Source: Allacma fusca (Eukaryota > Arthropoda > Collembola > Symphypleona > Sminthuridae). Taken from it: a stretch of 64,000 bases of DNA. Of the stretch, positions 11,076 to 23,140 are shown in pieces. The notes below the pieces were generated by a model that was not told the DNA's origin, did not search any database, and was given only the letters and a program-made list of their open reading frames with translations. The stretch spans positions 44,317,067 through 44,381,066 of the forward strand of contig OX359245.1 in the NCBI GenBank assembly GCA_947179485.1. The letters are read 5' to 3'. Both the position numbers and the translations under genes were made by a program. The stretch's first letter is position 1; every line of letters begins with the position of its first letter.

Positions 11076-12441
11076 CGAATTTTTCAACTTTTTCGATTTG
11101 AGCTTTAGCTATCTACTAATTTTTCATACTAAATCACAAAACAGTATCTTGAAATCGAATATTTTATGAAAAACAAATTATTATTTTACATTTTATATTA
11201 TTAATATCTCGTTCGCATACATGATGATGCATGCTTATAAAACTTCGCGAGCAAACATTATTGTAAAGATGCAGCACAATAATATTTAAAACTGACAAGA
11301 GTTCCATAGTTTAAACACAGGACATCAGCAAAAAGTAATTTTTGCATTGTAAAATTTTGAACTCCTAAAATTAGTGTTTTACTAGGAGCAATAAAATTTA
11401 CTATAGAAGCTCCAAGTTTTGAAATATTTTATAATGGCAAGTTCGTATGTAATAAAGTTATAAAATCCAATATTCGTTACTAATGAAACTTCCTTTTTGA
11501 TAGACATTTTTGTGTTGCATTTTTTTACTATTATCAAAATTTGAATCATTCATAGGCAGTGGTCAAATCGTTCTTTTAAAACCCGTGAAGCCTTTTTGCA
11601 TAATAGAGTTGAGTGTTTGCAACTTTTGAAAGCAAAGAATATTGCAAAATATTTAAAGATATTGGAAATCTTATCTTATTGTTAGTTCATTTTGTAAACC
11701 ACGGACAATAATGAATTAAGACAATAATAATTGTATTTCTTTTTGGAAAATCAACATTAAAACTTTCTTCAGACTGGATGAGCTTGAATATGTCATACAA
11801 ACTCCCATGTTTACGCTGGAGGATCAATAATGGTCATAGTGTATATAATTACATATGTTTTCATTGCTCATTTTCATATGTTTTTGCCAAAATTCCGAAT
11901 TCATTTTTGCAACCATGAATGTTGGTGAAGAGGACAATGATTTAGTTGAATTTTTTATTAAAAGCAAAATACACATGACATTATAAAAAGATTACTTGAG
12001 CATGAAACTAGGTTGTCTGTGAATTTTATTGTGCATTTTGATCCTCTATGCAGATTTATGTCACAAGTTCTTTAAAAGAATCTGTTTTCCTAGCAATTAC
12101 TCAAGACAACGCTAATTGTTTGTCTGTATTCAGAATTGTTTGTGTATGAATTCACGTTGTGTTTAATGCATTTATGGACCAATACTCCTTTCGCGTAAAA
12201 GAAATTCAATATAAATTTGTCATCTTCGTGCTTGAAAAAAATTTGGACATTTAAAAAATCGAAAACACTGAATATTTGATGATTCTTAAAATTTGTCGCA
12301 ATCAACTCAAAGAGGCTCTATTTTTCCTACACACTTTAATAGCACAGCAACATTAATTACACAATATTGCCAGGAAGCTTTTGACAAATGGCGTTTTAAA
12401 ATGAAGGTGTGTCTCCGCAAACCCTTAAATTATGAAATTTT
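11076..12441. other. AT-rich interval, possibly decayed transposon
   Basis: No intact gene. Short translatable patches on the plus strand around 11915-12180 (such as a start followed by VGEEDNDLVEFF) are interrupted by stops. They might be relics of the element whose end appears at 10950, but no domain can be named. Confidence 0.3.
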
Positions 12442-14328
12442 TTATTCCTGCTTTTGCTGCATATCAGCTTGCCGGAACTGAACCATGATGATTAAGTACA
12501 TTGTTAACGTGGATAGTATCTGAAATGAGTAATAAACATCAATTAATTATATGAACATGTCATGTCATTGGTTTACGTGGAATTTTATTCACTACACAAG
12601 CTTTCAGTAGCAAACTGCCTGCCTTCTTCACGGAAAGAAAAGCTAATGAGAAGAATTTGGTATGAACGAATTCAAAGAAATTAATTACTTTGAAGAAATA
12701 AATCAATTAATTTTACCATCCATGAAAAAGTCGAGCGTTTTGCGCATATCTACTTATGTATGTATATATTCAAATTGGCAGAATCAGAATTATTGAACAA
12801 AATCAAAAAATACTCTGAAATGTTTTGCAATTAAATATGAATTATATGTAGATACCCTATATTGCTAGCAATTAAATTTTCAATTACGAATAATACGGTT
12901 TAATATGATACTATAATTTTTTAATGAGAGATTTTAAACCGCAATATTTTCTATGCAATATGTAGGTAAAAATTAGAATGACAATAAAGTATAGAGTTAC
13001 CGAAGTTACAAGCCTTCCATCGAGTCGAAAATAATTCCCCGGATTAATTGACACTGGGTTAGTTTGAATCGTCGAAATAAGAAGTTTCCCCTTTAAATGA
13101 TTAAAACACGGGTGAAAAAATTTATTTAAGATTTTTTAATAAAATATTTTATCTTGAGATTTAAAATGTTATTTTAAATCTAATTATTTTATGTCCTCAC
13201 CTTAGAAATCAACTCGCTGTCAAAATACTGCTTGCCTTCTCCCCCGCAAGAAAACACCAATTGATTTGCAATACTTTGACAGGCTGAAGTCATTCCCGAA
13301 GCTTCCTTCCCCATTATAAAGATTTTGTAAGCGTTCAGCAAAGAGCAGGGAAGAACAGTTGCTACAAGGGAAAAATGTCCAACGATGACCCATTGAATAG
13401 AAAAAAAGGCAGTTGCTAGTAGAATTACAGCTGAAAGCAAAATCTCTGTAATGATGACAGTACTGAACAGTTCATGATACTCTGAAATTAATTCCTCCAA
13501 AACGTAGTAGCTTTTGACACAGTGGCTCAGAATTTTATTTCGATTCGGTGGGGATTTCAAAATAGACACACCCTTCAATTGAGAAACTAACCTAAGATTA
13601 AAATTAAGCTCAAGTAGTTCTCTCTGAATAATTTTATAGCAGCATGTGTACATTCTAATAAAAAAAACTAAAAACGCTCCTACCCCAATATGCAAGTACC
13701 CAGTAAAACACCATATTAATGCTGACCAGATAACTTCCGCATATTTGAAGATAAAGGGATAATCCTTAAATTCTGGAGAGTAAATCTTATCCATGACAAA
13801 AACAGCGGACACAATAACCACGAAGATGTGAACGATTGAAATTGCTAGCAAAATCAAAGCAAATCTCGTGTTTGAATTTTGAAAGTTCTGAAACAATTTC
13901 GTGTACTTTCCCGGCCCTATACTAAAATTAGGCTCTGAACTGAAAAATCCCATCATGTTACAATTCTTGGTCCAGAAGTTGAAAATTTTTTCCCGTTGGA
14001 CAATTGCAAATATTTTCCAAATCATTTGAATGGTAATCATTGCGAAAAGTGAAAGCACATATGCAAACAAGTCCGTCGCTCGGGAAAGATGGAGTCGATT
14101 TTGATAAAAATCAATTGACATGTAATTTTGAACCATGTAACAGACGCTAAAAGTTATTAACGCGGAGGACCATAGTACCAGAAAATTAGGTTTGGTGAGA
14201 GGTTGGATTCGGTTTTTATTGATTAAATTGGGCATGTAGCTGCCCAATTGGAGTAACCGAAATGTCCACCTTCCCAATCGTAACAACTCAGCTTCAGCTG
14301 AAAACAACGATGTTCTGGCGCTTGCCAT
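12442..14328 (-). CDS. Gustatory receptor (insect GR family), copy 1
   Basis: Three exons, downward: 14328-13201 (376 codons), 13090-13001 (30 codons) and 12519-12442 (25 codons plus stop), all phase 0, about 431 residues. Exon 1 encodes most of the 7TM body: the start MASARTSLFS, an AEAELLRLGRWTFRLLQL stretch, then hydrophobic segments including FLVLWSSALITFSVCYMV, ALILLAISIVHIFVVIVSAV and IITEILLSAVILLATAFF. Exon 2 encodes NPVSINPGNYFRLDGRLVTS, and exon 3 the signature TMYLIIMVQF. This order (F..D.RL....S, intron, TYLxxxxQF) is diagnostic of the arthropod gustatory receptor family. It would act as a ligand-gated cation channel subunit in sensory neurons. It shares exon structure and clear sequence similarity with its neighbour downstream in coordinates (14920-16392), so the pair arose by tandem duplication. 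The ligand is unknown. Confidence 0.88.
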
Positions 14329-14919
14329 AATAGGGAACTAAAGTCACGAGTAAAAGAGTTGAATAAAAAGAAATTTAATGCTGAAGCTCTATTCAAGGAC
14401 TCTTGATCGTTTGGTATCTCCTCCACAAGCTTCTAATTTTGAAAGCACGAAATATCGTAAAACAAAACAAAATTAAGATAAATATAATTCACCAAGATTA
14501 AAAGTTCATTGAGATAAACCTATGATTTTAGAAATACAGTTACTTGAATATATCTGATAGATAAGATCTCACAACTTTTGTTTACAATCTAATGGGTATA
14601 ATTTTATTTGACCCAAGACTTTTTCCCTAATTGAATTAATAGAAAACAATTATTGGTAAAATGTTATACACACATAAGATAAATGAATCAAGTATATTGG
14701 GTATACATTACATATGTTTATGCTGACATAATGATTATATAATAGATTAGTTCCATGTAATTACGTAATCATGTGTACAATGTGCAGGATTAATAAATGT
14801 AACCTATAGTAATAATAAGTATGTGTATAAGTTTCTATGTTCAATGCTAATTTTGTATACACAATATTTTAGTCCTAAAAAAATCCATTTACTTTCATTA
14901 CCAGTATTGCGAACGTGTA
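14329..14919. other. Spacer between the two gustatory receptor genes
   Basis: AT-rich, about 590 bp. It should contain the promoter of copy 1 and the 3' end of copy 2. No coding sequence was recognised. Confidence 0.5.
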
Positions 14920-16392
14920 TTAGTGATCCGTTTGCTTAAATTGCAGTAAAATAATTAGGTAAGTTGTTAATGTTGCCAGTATCTGAAAAATTACAAAATG
15001 CTTTCAGTTTCGTTCATTCAATGCTGACGGAACAAAAAATTTTAAATGCCAAACGCTTACTGAAATAAAAATTCCAAATATTTATTACCGATGTCACAAG
15101 CCTGCTATCCAGACAAAAATAGTCCCCTGGAGCAATGCAAGGAGGATTTGCATGAACGGATGAAATTAGTAACTGTCCCTATGGTAAAAAATATTAGCAG
15201 AAATTTTATACCGTAACTGTAGTAGTTTAAATGTATATTCAAATGGTTTTTCAAGTTTGATAATATGGGAAAAACTTGAGTCTAATAATCATACCTTTGA
15301 AATCAAGTCCTCGTCAAAAATTCGCTTTCCTTTCCCCCCACAAATAAAATTTAATTGGTACACGATGCCCTTTGCAGCTGAAGTCAAGGCCGAGGACTCT
15401 TTCCCAAGCAAATAAATTTTGAAGGCGTTTATGAGTAAAAAAGGAAAAATTGCCACAGCTAGATGATAGTACCCGTTGAGAATCCAGTCAACAGAAAAAA
15501 AAGTGTACACAAGTATCATCACGGCTGAGAAAGCAATCTCAACCAATAGCCCTGTGCTAAAAAACTTTGAAAATTCATGAACTAATGTGTCTATGAAATA
15601 AAAGCTGGAGATACAATGACTCAGAATTCTATTCCCAGCCTGAAATTCTCCCGTCTGAATTTTCTGAACTATTAATTCTGGGTGTAGCCCGTAATCCGAA
15701 TTTAGTTGGGATAATTCTCTGGAAACCATTTTAAAACAGCAAGTGTACAGACGGATGAAGAATACCAAGCAATTACTAAACACAGTGTGAAGATAGCCAA
15801 TGAAGGACCAAACAATGACAGATAAAGCAATACGGATGGAATACTCTTTAACAAAAATCGGAAATATAATCAGACCAGCGATAATTTGCAGGAACGTGAT
15901 GAGAACTAAAATCAATGAAATACTCCCGTTCAATTTTTGAAGGCATAAAAATAAATTCGCGTATTTTCCAGACACCCCAATTCTAAAATTGGCCTCAGAA
16001 CCTACAGAATCTAGAACCTTGCATGTTTTTGTCCAGAAATTTAAAAACTCTTTATGCTTCACAATAGCCACTATTTTGCAATAGAATGTGATCCCATTCG
16101 TTGTCACAAACATTATCCCGTACACAAAGACATCTGTTTTGCGAGTCAAGTGAAGCCATTTCTGGTGAAGTGAAAATGCAATCAGGAGTTGAGAGACGTA
16201 AATTCCACATGCAATTATTAAAATTAGACACCAGATCACTGGGAAATTGAATCGTTTCAAAGGTTTTATGTGATTTTTTGTAACGGAATTGGGCATGTAA
16301 CCAACTAATTGAAGAACTCGAAAAGTACATTTACTCATTTTGACTAACTCCGCCTCCGTTGAATATTGGGACAAAAGGCTTGCAATTGTCAT
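14920..16392 (-). CDS. Gustatory receptor (insect GR family), copy 2
   Basis: Three phase-0 exons, downward: 16392-15295 (366 codons), 15178-15089 (30 codons) and 14982-14920 (20 codons plus stop), about 416 residues. The chosen start MTIASLLSQYSTEAELV aligns with MASARTSLFSAEAELL of copy 1. The frame is open further upstream to 16461, but the ATG follows a TTTCAG, so an upstream noncoding exon is possible. Exon 2 encodes NPPCIAPGDYFCLDSRLVTS and exon 3 the canonical TTYLIILLQF. Matching blocks along copy 1 include GYMPN, FLNFWTK, FFIRLYTCCFKM, ILSHC and GKES. Exon 2 is exactly 90 nt in both copies. The role is a chemosensory ligand-gated channel subunit with unknown ligand. Confidence 0.9.
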
Positions 16393-18186
16393 CTGAAACC
16401 TACAATTCTTTAATTTCATATCCATATAGCAATTAAGCTTTATTAGCAGAATTTTATACACCTCAAAGATATGGCGATAGATTTAGACAATAGTCAAAGG
16501 GACAGCTGTCCGTTAATTATTATGTATACGTGGTAACTGGAAAAATTTTTTAGGGTCAAGTGTTTCGTGGAACGAGCTGATTTTAGAATAATAATTGCTG
16601 CAATTTCTTAATACAATTTTGAGCCTCCAATTTTTTTGAACGCAAATACATATTATTAGGGCAAGTTAGATAATGGTGTGAAAATATTTAATAAGTGCAA
16701 ATATAAATGCACGATGAATATATTCTAAGGCGTTTTCTATCGTCAATAGTAATAATTTGATGATCGATCATGTCCGCTGTCTAGTTCCAGTATTAAGCTT
16801 CCCAACCTTTTGTAAATAGTAGGGCTAGCAATAAAAGAGTAACACCCAACCTTTAGCATAATTATATGACTTTAACACACGTTAATACATACCTATTTTT
16901 AGCGATAATAATAAACGGGATTATGACAGAAGTCAAAACAACTTTAAACATTTATATTTATTTATGTATACTTTGAACCGCTACTATTTCCGTTGTATAC
17001 AAAACATGTTAAGATCATAACGATTACATTTCGGGACTATTATAATAGTAATTATTAAAGACTAAGATTTAAAAATTCCAAGTGAAATGATTTTACCTTG
17101 TACAGTAATTAAATAGCTTTTTATAAGCTCTTAATGACCGAAATGTGACATATGAAACCGAAGTTATTGCAGTTTTTCGAGATTAATCGATGCTTGAAAA
17201 AGAGTATTTTTAAAATTTTGAACATCAGTCAATTTGAACCTGCATGACACCTGCCAAACCAAATGTCCCCACAAAATTTGTAGGGTAATGCATTAGCTAA
17301 TGCTAATGAGTCAGACCGAAAATTGTTTTAGAGAAGATCGGGTTTCCGTTTAGAACGTCTAACTTTGCTAAATACTTACATACGTTTCTCCAACAAATGC
17401 TTCTCATTTTAGTGCTAGCACATATGATATTTTGTATGCTTTCGTAAATAATTCCTACACATTATTCAACTCACTTTTATCCCTTAAATCCCTCAGTAAC
17501 TTGGCTTACACTTAGCCCCAGTTGTAATCACCAATGAATTCGATTGTTAACACTACCTCAACCGAAAATGTTATCCGACATTAACGTTGAGCTATATTGC
17601 TGTATTTTATTGAGCAATAACCCATACTGGAAAAGGAAAGGTATTCTTAATAAAGTGCACACACGATACAAATTGCAAACCTCAATTTCCAATGTTATAA
17701 AATTCTTAAAAACACAGGAAAACATTTGTTTTGCGATTTTTAACTCATCTGACAAACTAATTGCAACTGCATCCTGTCCGCTGAACACATGCAAAACCTA
17801 TTGGTACAACATTTTGTTGTAGAATCCATAGCTGTGTGTAAATATTAGCCATGCAAAGCTCAACAATTTCAAAATTAATGTTACTTTGGCCCTTAGTTTC
17901 CGCCGGACATACCCAACCAGGCATGTATTTATTTATTCAGCCTTTTCGTTCATCATAATATTTATATTTAAATCACAGGCCTGTAAAATATGATTTTACA
18001 ATATTTATAGATTTTTTTATTTTTCGAGGGGAAAATTATGAGGAAGACCCCTTTTCCTTTTTGAGGCCATCAAGCCAAAATGCAGGTATTTCTACATTTA
18101 TAACCGGTGTTTTTATTAAAATAATTCTAAAAGTTCGATTTTTACAGTGCTATAAAATTATTTATTATCCAACAGAACCAAACCCC
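16393..18186. other. Intergenic, about 1.8 kb, no gene recognised
   Basis: AT-rich. A modest open frame at 17544-17822 (plus) and its mirror on minus show no domain or splice context. The plus frame of the downstream oxidase stays open above its first good ATG (back to at least 18061), but that stretch is AT-rich and unlike the oxidase, so I left it out. Confidence 0.5.
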
Positions 18187-19848
18187 ATGCCCTTTCCAAT
18201 TCTTCTTACAGTTCTTTCTACTTTCCCAAGTAGTATTGAGCATAAGAAAATAAGGTACAGAAACTGGTCCCGAGAAATCGATGCGATCCTCTGGTGCACC
18301 TATCCTGGATCAGTCTTCCAAGTTTTGGAAATAGTAAATTGGGCTCGAAATGTGGGTGTCAGAGTTCATGCCAGTGGACATCGGCGTTCTTGGGTCCCAT
18401 TGGCGGTTCATAAGAATGATACAGATGTGATCTTGATATCCACCCAATATCTCACAAGTATGAAGGTAATTTCGAACACCACTGGAGATTCGAGTTTCTG
18501 GGTGGAACCTGGCATTTTTATGGAAGACCTGTTAAAACGTTTGGAGGAAGACTCCTTGACAGTTTCCGTTATCCCATCAATAGGTAGGATTACGCTAGGT
18601 GGCGCTCTTGCCATTAGTGCCCATAGCACAGGGGTACCTATTACTGGGGAGATCCTTCAACCTGGACATACCTACGGCTCTTTGAGCAACCTTATAATTG
18701 GCTTTACAGCTGTAGTGTACGATCAAGACTTGGATATGTACACGGTCAAGAGACTCCATCGATCGGATCCAGACTCCTCAGCAATTATAACAAATCGTTC
18801 GGGTCGTTCATTTATAACGAACCTCACCCTTCGTGCTGGACCATTGCAATGGTACGAATGCTTGAGTATTACCAACATCCCTGCCCATGAACTTTTTGCC
18901 CTTTCTGTGCCCAAAACGCTCACGGGTATTTTGGAAGGGACGGGGCGCTTGGAAGCCATTTGGTTCGTTCATTCCCAATATCCTTGGCTCAAAATTTGGA
19001 ATCTAACTGATATGAAGCCCAGATCTTCGCGAGAGGTGACCTCACCCAATAACTATCCCTTTGCTAACATGACGAAATTACAATCCAGCGCTTGGGCTAA
19101 GATGTATGGAAGATTTAGGGCGGAGATCATCAACAGGAGCTTGACCGTTGAAAGAACCAAGGATATCTGGGGGACTGGGCGGAATACCTTCTTACTGTAT
19201 TTGTTGAGCAGAGCACTTTGAGAAATTGGGGCAGTGGACATGTTATCTTTACTAGTAAGAATTATATTCAGCGAGTACATCTCTGAATTTTATGAATTTT
19301 TCAAAGGTTTCATCAAAACATTTTAGGAGAGACAAATCTCCCCTTATAATAGGGAAGTGGAGGTTCGGGTGACCGGTTTGGACCACCCAGAACATGTTCT
19401 GATTAAGAATTCAACCACACCAGCATTTTCAGCCCTGAATCCCGTGCGAGAGAGGCCGGACTGGGATGTTGGGATTTTTTTTTCAGTACTTACCACACCT
19501 GGAACTCCAGGAATGTATGATTTTTATAGGGAGTTGGAAGAATTCTACTTTCGAAATTTTAATTCTAATTGGTCCACGGTGAGGCCGGAATGGTGCAAGG
19601 GATGGGGGTACACTAACAATGATGGCTGGTCCAATGAAACAATTTTGAAGAATTTAAAAACATTAGGGAAGTTCTCTGGCTGGGATGAGACTTTCAAAGT
19701 ACTCCAGTCCTACGATCCATTTGGCGTGTTTTCGGGTACTTCAACAAATATGTTTTTAAAACTTGACAATAATACTTCTGCCCCTCAAATCTTACCAAAC
19801 CTGGAATGGGCTAATGATACAATGTTTAAAGTGTCAGAAACACAATAA
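18187..19848 (+). pseudogene. FAD-dependent cholesterol-oxidase-like (VAO type), frameshifted
   Basis: A single uninterrupted frame from 18187 to about 19196 covers the FAD domain: YRNWSREID near the N-terminus, VRVHASGHRRSW (a candidate flavin-contacting His), IGRITLGGALAISAHSTG, then TYGSLSNLIIGFTAVVYD. The substrate-binding domain follows (GPLQWYECLSIT, EAIWFV, PWLKIWN, DIWGTG). The same frame resumes at 19327-19848 (EVRVTGLDHPEH, RPDWDVGIFFSVL, TPGTPGMYDFYREL, PEWCKGWGY, YDPFGVFSG). Between them homologous residues switch frames about four times with in-frame stops. The order matches the Brevibacterium-type covalent cholesterol oxidase family, which oxidises and isomerises sterols with release of hydrogen peroxide. 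MPFPILLTVLSTF could be a signal peptide. No introns are seen, unlike all neighbouring genes. AATAAA overlaps the stop at 19844-19849. It is either a recent pseudogene or a functional gene with local base-calling errors. Confidence 0.75.
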
Positions 19849-21106
19849 AAATTTTAAATAATAACTTTTGTACGAAAACAATCGTAAAACGAACGCTGTA
19901 GTTTCCTGTCCGTGTTGCAGTTGATAGTCCGGTAGCCTCAAAATTTCCCAAAGTCTTCTGGTTCTGTCTATGTGGTTTGCCAAGTTAAACTCCGAATCCA
20001 CCTGACAAAATGCCCAGCCTAAAAAACTTATCCAGATTGTTTTGGGAACATCATATTTGGATTATTCATTAGTTCCAAAATGTGTATCATTAAAGCTCGC
20101 TGTTGGAACCTATACTGGAATTCGTCCAGGGACACTTGTCCTTCCAAAACAAAGCAAACTAAGATATTGACAAAAGCGTTGTCTGAATTTTTAACTACAA
20201 GTCATGCCTGCTCATCAGTAATAAAACAATTTAAATCACAAAGAAACAGTTTGACCAGATGCCAGGCCAATGATTGAGTGAGGATACTATCTGTAGTACA
20301 TGGAGTAAAGAAATTGCACAAACAATTATTATGGTTTCGTTCGTTATCCTCATTAGTAGCATTACTACATATTGTCTTCTGGTGGTGTATGTATGTACAG
20401 AGCAAAACTTAGGAGATGTAATAAATTCAGAAATCTGAAAAAATTCTTAGTTTGAATTAGCTTATGAGACAATTTTAAGGGGATGGAAATTGGTAATGAC
20501 TACTTTCACAAATGTAATAATTATTATAAATGTCAACAGCGAAAAAATTTATTTCGAATCCGACACCTTATTGTTTATAAAAAATAGAATGTATAAAAGT
20601 GATAACAAAAACAGACGTGTACAAAACGCGGATCTATATTGTTGAATAGAAGTTTTAGTCAATGTTCGCATACAATTTTTCTATAACAAATTAATACATC
20701 TAATTTACATATTTGGGTACCTCTGCATTGCATCTAATAAGCGGCAAGAAGGAAATATCAGAACTGAGTATATCTTAGTGCATTGTAAAAGCAGTTTGTA
20801 AAGTAATATCCATTGCCATTCTCGATGATATAGCTTTTGTAGGAATATAAAATGTTTGAATACCTGGTAAACACAAAATTAAGTATATAAGTAGATATAA
20901 GTAACACTGTTGACAGTTGTACTCTGCCTTCGACGAAGTCCTGTAATTTACTATATTGCACTGTTGAATTACGTAACAATTGTTTCGACTTGATTGAATA
21001 GTATTTGGGTTGTAGTATTTTGTAAAATAGTATTGGCGTAGCTCATGATTTCTTGGATCCGACAGCTATGATCGGATATTCGATAGTAATATGGGCGTTT
21101 GATGTC
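19849..21106. other. Intergenic, no gene recognised
   Basis: AT-rich sequence between two convergent genes. It holds the oxidase 3' end and the NUDT18 3' untranslated region. Nothing else was recognised. Confidence 0.5.
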
Positions 21107-23123
21107 TCAACGAATGACGTGGAGAGGGATGCATTGATTTTTGCCGATTCTTTGAAGTAATTCTTCTCCCAAAGTGGGATTCAGATCCTTCCAGCTGTAT
21201 TTATCGATGAGTGGAACCTAATACAAAATAAGAAGTAATTATATATGTGAAAATATAGGTATTCGTGTCCATGTAATTACTTAGAAGCAAAATATTTTCA
21301 GTTCTGCATACACAATTGAGAATACAAACATTCTTACTTCTTCCACTGGTTGCCGAATGGAAATAAAAATATTTAAGCATATCCCATCATGTTGACCAGC
21401 AGGAGCTCCGTTGTATTCCAGACTTAGGAGACCATGAGGGCGGTGCTGAGGAAGATCTGCACCGAAAATTTCCTAAATAATAACAAGTTGTACAGTTATA
21501 CTTGTCGCTTAACTCAAGCTATGTAATCGTGAATACATAAATTTGAAAACATGAGCATACCGTCATATATTTCTTAATTGTAGAGTGCACACTTCGCTGA
21601 GGATTGATTTCGCACACAGGAATATGGACATGGTCTTTTTCGGAAACCAGGACAGTGACTCTATTGCTATATGAATAATAAACAACAAGAATCATATACT
21701 CGCAAAATGTAGATACATATAGATACTGATTACATAATCAAGTGAACTACGAAGTGTGGCGAAAGAAAAAATCAAGCTATTAAAATAAAATGAAAAGAAT
21801 GTGTAACACGACGTAAACACTTACTTGGCTCTCCTCCTCACCCCAATAATGAACCGCATGTACAACTTCTTGTGAGCAATATTCGTCGGCATTGTTTTTG
21901 CATGCCACGGTTCATTTCTGTTGTTATGATACTCCACACCTTTCTGAATCAAGGGGAGAATGTCACTTGACCTGAGCTGCAGCGTTTTGATATCCGAAAC
22001 CCATTTGGCTTGCAGGGACTCGGAATCGGCCTCCGCGGGGGTCTTCAAGCGACCACCTAAAACCAATCGAAAAATTCAAGTTTAAAATTTTGACACCAGT
22101 AATCGAAACTAATAACTAGCAAATATCCCAAACTACATATTGTCGAATTTATCGTTAATTTATGTCACGAAATGTAAACACATAATTTAATTAAAATAAA
22201 AATTCTTCCTACTTCGTACTTGTAAAACATATTTCCATTCTAAATAACAGCTGTGCTACGTAGACTGATCATACCTAAAACATTTCCAGTGAGGACGAAC
22301 CGGAACCAAGAACCAGCGGCTGACTCTGCCATCAGTAAAGTTGTGGGCTCAAAATCAATTCCTGTTTCTTCCATTACTTCTCTCTTGACAGCATCCTTTT
22401 TGAAAAATTAATTTTAAACCATACAGGAGACATAATAATTCAAACTAGACCAAAAAGGCTGACAAGTTACCAAACTGCTGCGGTTCCCAATGTAATTACG
22501 GCTTTACGGTACAATATATTGTTTGTAAAAACGTCCCAAATCAAAATTCGTGATCAGGACGTAACCTTACATAAATAGTTTCCCCTGGTTCCATCCTCCC
22601 AGCAGGCAAGTACCACTGACCCGAACAGGAAGCCTTGGCTTCCTGGATCATCAAAACCTGGTTGTCCTCATTGACCAATACTGCAGCTACGATGTACGTC
22701 ACGGATTTCTTAGTTACCGGAACAAAGTCTGTTGGTCCCGTGGGTTGGACTCCTTTAGATGCTGGAAATAATTGGTAATTACCCCAAAAATTATTACCAT
22801 TACCTCCACCACACCAATTAACCGAGTACAAAACTTCCCCCTAATCCCCACACATAAAAAGTAATTACTCCAAAACATGCGAATCCCTCCAACTTCATAC
22901 TTTTTACACCTAGCAGCTGCAACCTGCTGCACACACGACATCATAAATCATAATCTAAACTGTATACACACAAGAATGTCTACGCTCCCATACCTAAAAC
23001 TTCGTTCTGGTCATTCAGTGTAAAATCACAGAAAAAATTATGATGACTTTCGAGTCCTTTCCCATTGAGCAAAGCTTTGATTTGTGATTCGATATTGTCC
23101 ATTTTGAATCTTGTTTTTTTCAT
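21107..23123 (-). CDS. NUDT18: NUDT18-type Nudix hydrolase (8-oxo-(d)GDP phosphatase)
   Basis: Seven exons, downward: 23123-22994, 22761-22571, 22395-22275, 22056-21825, 21666-21561, 21472-21338 and 21217-21107, phases 1, 0, 1, 2, 0, 0, about 341 residues (human NUDT18 is slightly shorter). The complete Nudix box begins at about residue 98 (GRMEPGE, seven residues, REVMEETGI) and is split between exons 2 and 3. Family-typical flanks surround it: [30 protein letters not shown], then [18 protein letters not shown], and later QHDGICLN. The enzyme cleans oxidised guanine diphosphates from the nucleotide pool; this is known for the family, not shown here. A second in-frame ATG at 23102 is an alternative start. 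A TTGCAG acceptor at 23140 and a GTAAGT donor near 23319 suggest an intron in the 5' untranslated region. Confidence 0.92.
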
Positions 23124-23140
23124 CCGTCCAATCCTGCAAC

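Noticed and set aside
17544..17822. Small open frames on both strands upstream of the oxidase
   Set aside because: No family features, and mutual overlap on opposite strands.
19197..19326. Intron that would bridge the oxidase frame break
   Set aside because: The GT..AG pair leaves the wrong phase and removes residues that are clearly homologous in another frame.
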